This document shows, piece by piece, positions 5,542-7,188 of a stretch of DNA of 7,188 nt. The notes under the pieces are model-generated. The model searched no databases, had not been told where the DNA came from, and saw only the letters and a list, made by a program, of their open reading frames with translations. Both the position numbers and the translations under genes were made by a program. Each line of letters starts with the position of its first letter. Position 1 is the stretch's first letter. The stretch is from an uncultured Actinomycetes bacterium (lineage in GTDB: Bacteria; Actinomycetota; Actinomycetes; Nanopelagicales; Nanopelagicaceae): NCBI GenBank assembly GCA_903916775.1, contig CAIWXY010000144.1:1-7188 (forward strand). The letters are read 5' to 3'.

Positions 5542-6948
5542 ATGAAGCGGATGGTTTTTAGTGCCATCGGCACAGAAGCACGATACCTCAAGCTTCGATT
5601 ATTGGCGCCTTCACTTCTCGCACTCCATCTGGGAATTCGCCTAATTTTTCCTACTCCGACCGTGATCAGCGATGTACTGCTCTTTAATCTCATCAGCTTC
5701 GTTGCGGCCCTGATTGCCGTAAAAGCCCCGCTCTTTAATGATCGATTAGCGAGTAGCAGCATCGCCCTAGCTATTTTTCTCTGGTCCTGCGCATCGACCA
5801 TCTCGAGTTGGAACTCATTTTCGACATTTCTGATCTGGCCCAATCTCTCCGATATCGCATATTCAATCTTTTATCCCTTGGTGCTCTTTGGTTTTCTGCG
5901 GGCGCTCACGGCGCGAAAGAAATTCGCTTCACTTGAATTGCTCGATGTCATCATCATTATCTGCGGAACATCGTCGATGATCGCAGCAATTTTCCTAAAA
6001 ACTGCAATGCTCCATTTTGCGGGCAGCGCCTCAACCGTCTTTCTCTCCATCTTGTATCCAATCGGAGATATCGTCTTACTAGCGATGGGGATCGTGGTTG
6101 TATTCCTGCAACGTAAAGCTCTCCGGTCACTCCTGCTCTTGCTTGGCATCGCAATTTTCACTGCAACGGATCTCATCTTTTTGTGGAAGTCTGCAACCTC
6201 CGGATATTCCTTTGCTTCACTCATGGACGATGGCTGGTTACTGGGCCTGATCATCATCGCTGAAGCGCTCTGGCATCGCGGTGGCGAAGATGAACTCAAC
6301 GATCGAGTGAGTGGATTTGCGGCAACAATCGCGCTGGTCTTCACCTCCGTCGTCTTGGGTGTCGCAGCTATCAAGCACAACGTCATCCCAGTCTTCGCTT
6401 TGATCCCAGCACTAGCAACCATTGCGCTCTCGTTCATCCGAATGGCCCTGGCTCTTCGCGGAGCGAGGTTGGCAATCACCGATCGCGAGTTAGCTCGTAC
6501 CGATGAACTCACGGGTCTTGCTAACAGGCGCAGATTTCTCGGTGAGTTAGAGCTGTTGGGAAGCCAAGAAGGTTCGCTTCTTCTTATGGATCTAGATGGA
6601 TTTAAGAACGTTAATGACACGTTGGGCCACGGAATCGGCGATCAATTACTCAAAGCAATTGCAATCCGATTCGAGCGAGTACTCACCAAGGAATCACTTC
6701 TTGCACGCTTAGGTGGAGATGAATTTGGAGTTCTTGTCTTTGGTCAGCCGTATCACGGTCTAGAAGTTGCACAATCTTTGCGAGCAGCGCTGAGTTATCC
6801 ATTTATGATCGCGGGCTCATCGATAAAAGTTGATATCAGCATTGGCCGCGTCATCAATGATGGGCAACCCGAGCTGATGCGCCGAGCCGACAGCGCTATG
6901 TATGAAGCTAAGCGCGCTGGTTTGGGGGTAGTTCTTTGGCGGCCTTGA
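5542..6948 (+). CDS. Membrane diguanylate cyclase with a GGDEF domain
   Basis: The 468-residue protein makes the second messenger c-di-GMP from two GTP. Residues 1-305 form a membrane sensor with roughly 8-10 hydrophobic segments and no recognisable ligand motif; the GGDEF domain fills about 310-468. Catalytic features are intact: DELTGLANRRRF (321-332), the metal-binding D350 in LLMDLDGFKNVNDTLGH, the signature G391-G-D-E-F395, and the late SIGRVI and RADSAMYEAKRAG motifs. The inhibitory I-site (RxxD, five residues before GGDEF) is replaced by TKES (382-385), so product feedback inhibition at that site is probably lost. There is no EAL domain. The ATG at 5542 follows the predicted leaderless promoter; the next Met (M4) is a possible alternative. 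The 3' end overlaps the convergent photolyase gene by 41 bp. Confidence 0.95.
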   Translation: MKRMVFSAIGTEARYLKLRLLAPSLLALHLGIRLIFPTPTVISDVLLFNLISFVAALIAVKAPLFNDRLASSSIALAIFLWSCASTISSWNSFSTFLIWPNLSDIAYSIFYPLVLFGFLRALTARKKFASLELLDVIIIICGTSSMIAAIFLKTAMLHFAGSASTVFLSILYPIGDIVLLAMGIVVVFLQRKALRSLLLLLGIAIFTATDLIFLWKSATSGYSFASLMDDGWLLGLIIIAEALWHRGGEDELNDRVSGFAATIALVFTSVVLGVAAIKHNVIPVFALIPALATIALSFIRMALALRGARLAITDRELARTDELTGLANRRRFLGELELLGSQEGSLLLMDLDGFKNVNDTLGHGIGDQLLKAIAIRFERVLTKESLLARLGGDEFGVLVFGQPYHGLEVAQSLRAALSYPFMIAGSSIKVDISIGRVINDGQPELMRRADSAMYEAKRAGLGVVLWRP

Positions 6949-7188
6949 TCTCCTCAAGGCGTGCAAGGGATTCCAGACGCTCGGTCGCATGATCAACGAT
7001 TCGTTCGCAATATCCATGACTCAATCCATCTAGCAGCGTCCATGGTTCGTGAATATCTGCTCCAGCCAGATGTGCTAGCTCTGGCACGTATCTGCGAATG
7101 TAATCCCCATCGGGATCAAATCGCTTGCCCTGCTCAACAGGATTAAAGACGCGATAGTACGGTGAGGCGTCTGTTCCGCATCCTGCAG
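6908..7188 (-). CDS. phrB: Deoxyribodipyrimidine photolyase, C-terminal part (5' end beyond window)
   Basis: The last 92 residues of a class I-type photolyase, the flavoenzyme that uses light to split UV-induced pyrimidine dimers. The visible part is the end of the FAD-binding domain: GTDASPYYRVFNP, then QGKRFDPDGDYIRRYVPEL, HEPW and the terminal IVDHATERLESL helix. In order and spacing these match E. coli PhrB (TDAAPYFRIFNP, FIRQWLPEL, HEPW, PIVEHKEARVQTL) as I recall it. The stop TAG is at 6908-6910, and the frame is open to the window edge. The N-terminal antenna-cofactor domain and most of the FAD domain lie outside, so the exact substrate class cannot be fixed here. Its last 13 residues and stop are encoded opposite the end of the diguanylate cyclase gene. 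Confidence 0.93.
   Translation of the reverse strand, partial: AGCGTDASPYYRVFNPVEQGKRFDPDGDYIRRYVPELAHLAGADIHEPWTLLDGLSHGYCERIVDHATERLESLARLEEIKAAKELPPNQRA

Noticed and set aside
5871..6620. Minus-strand ORF of 249 codons inside the diguanylate cyclase gene
   Set aside because: The plus strand encodes intact GGDEF motifs here; the antisense product is low-complexity Ser/Arg-rich and matches nothing.

Overview
The window reads as chromosomal DNA of a moderate-GC actinobacterium, possibly of the freshwater planktonic kind. This is an inference from several signs: a fused CopD-CtaG membrane protein, an FmdB protein of the typical actinobacterial form, several genes that appear to be transcribed leaderless from TAnnnT -10 boxes, and a secreted protein with a short Cys-Tyr-x-Cys-Trp type motif. 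Gene density is high. I see no insertion sequence, phage gene or CRISPR array.

Layout. Positions 1-2531 (minus strand) hold a two-gene copper/cytochrome-oxidase unit: a membrane-anchored CopC-like protein followed directly by a CopD-CtaG fusion that runs off the left edge just before its expected C-terminus. Divergent from it is a 65-residue FmdB zinc-ribbon protein (2614-2811). Facing that gene is a 46-codon ORF (2858-2998, minus), which shares a very compact divergent promoter region with purU (3040-3867, plus), the formyltetrahydrofolate deformylase. A tRNA-Arg(CCT) gene with encoded CCA follows at 4006-4081 (minus). Next come a secreted, Ala/Thr/Gln-rich helical protein (4280-5017, plus), a Tat-type exported Rieske protein (5045-5479, minus), a multi-pass membrane diguanylate cyclase (5542-6948, plus) and the C-terminal end of a DNA photolyase (6908-7188, minus). 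The photolyase overlaps the cyclase gene tail to tail.

How the parts fit. CopC/CopD-CtaG probably serves copper delivery to the cytochrome oxidase branch of respiration. PurU controls the one-carbon/formate pool. The Rieske protein is an exported electron carrier of unknown partner. The cyclase makes c-di-GMP in response to an unknown membrane-sensed signal. The photolyase repairs UV damage. Apart from copC-copD, neighbouring genes are mostly divergent or convergent, so they look like single-gene transcription units.

The points most worth a second look are: a CopC domain with no His, Cys or Met in its mature extracytoplasmic part; four genes with the same 6-nt gap between a TAnnnT box and the ATG; interlocked divergent promoters in front of purU; a 21-bp near-perfect palindrome sitting exactly in the spacer of the predicted cyclase promoter; and the unannotated 46-codon gene. 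I did not find a clearly new multi-gene system in the window.
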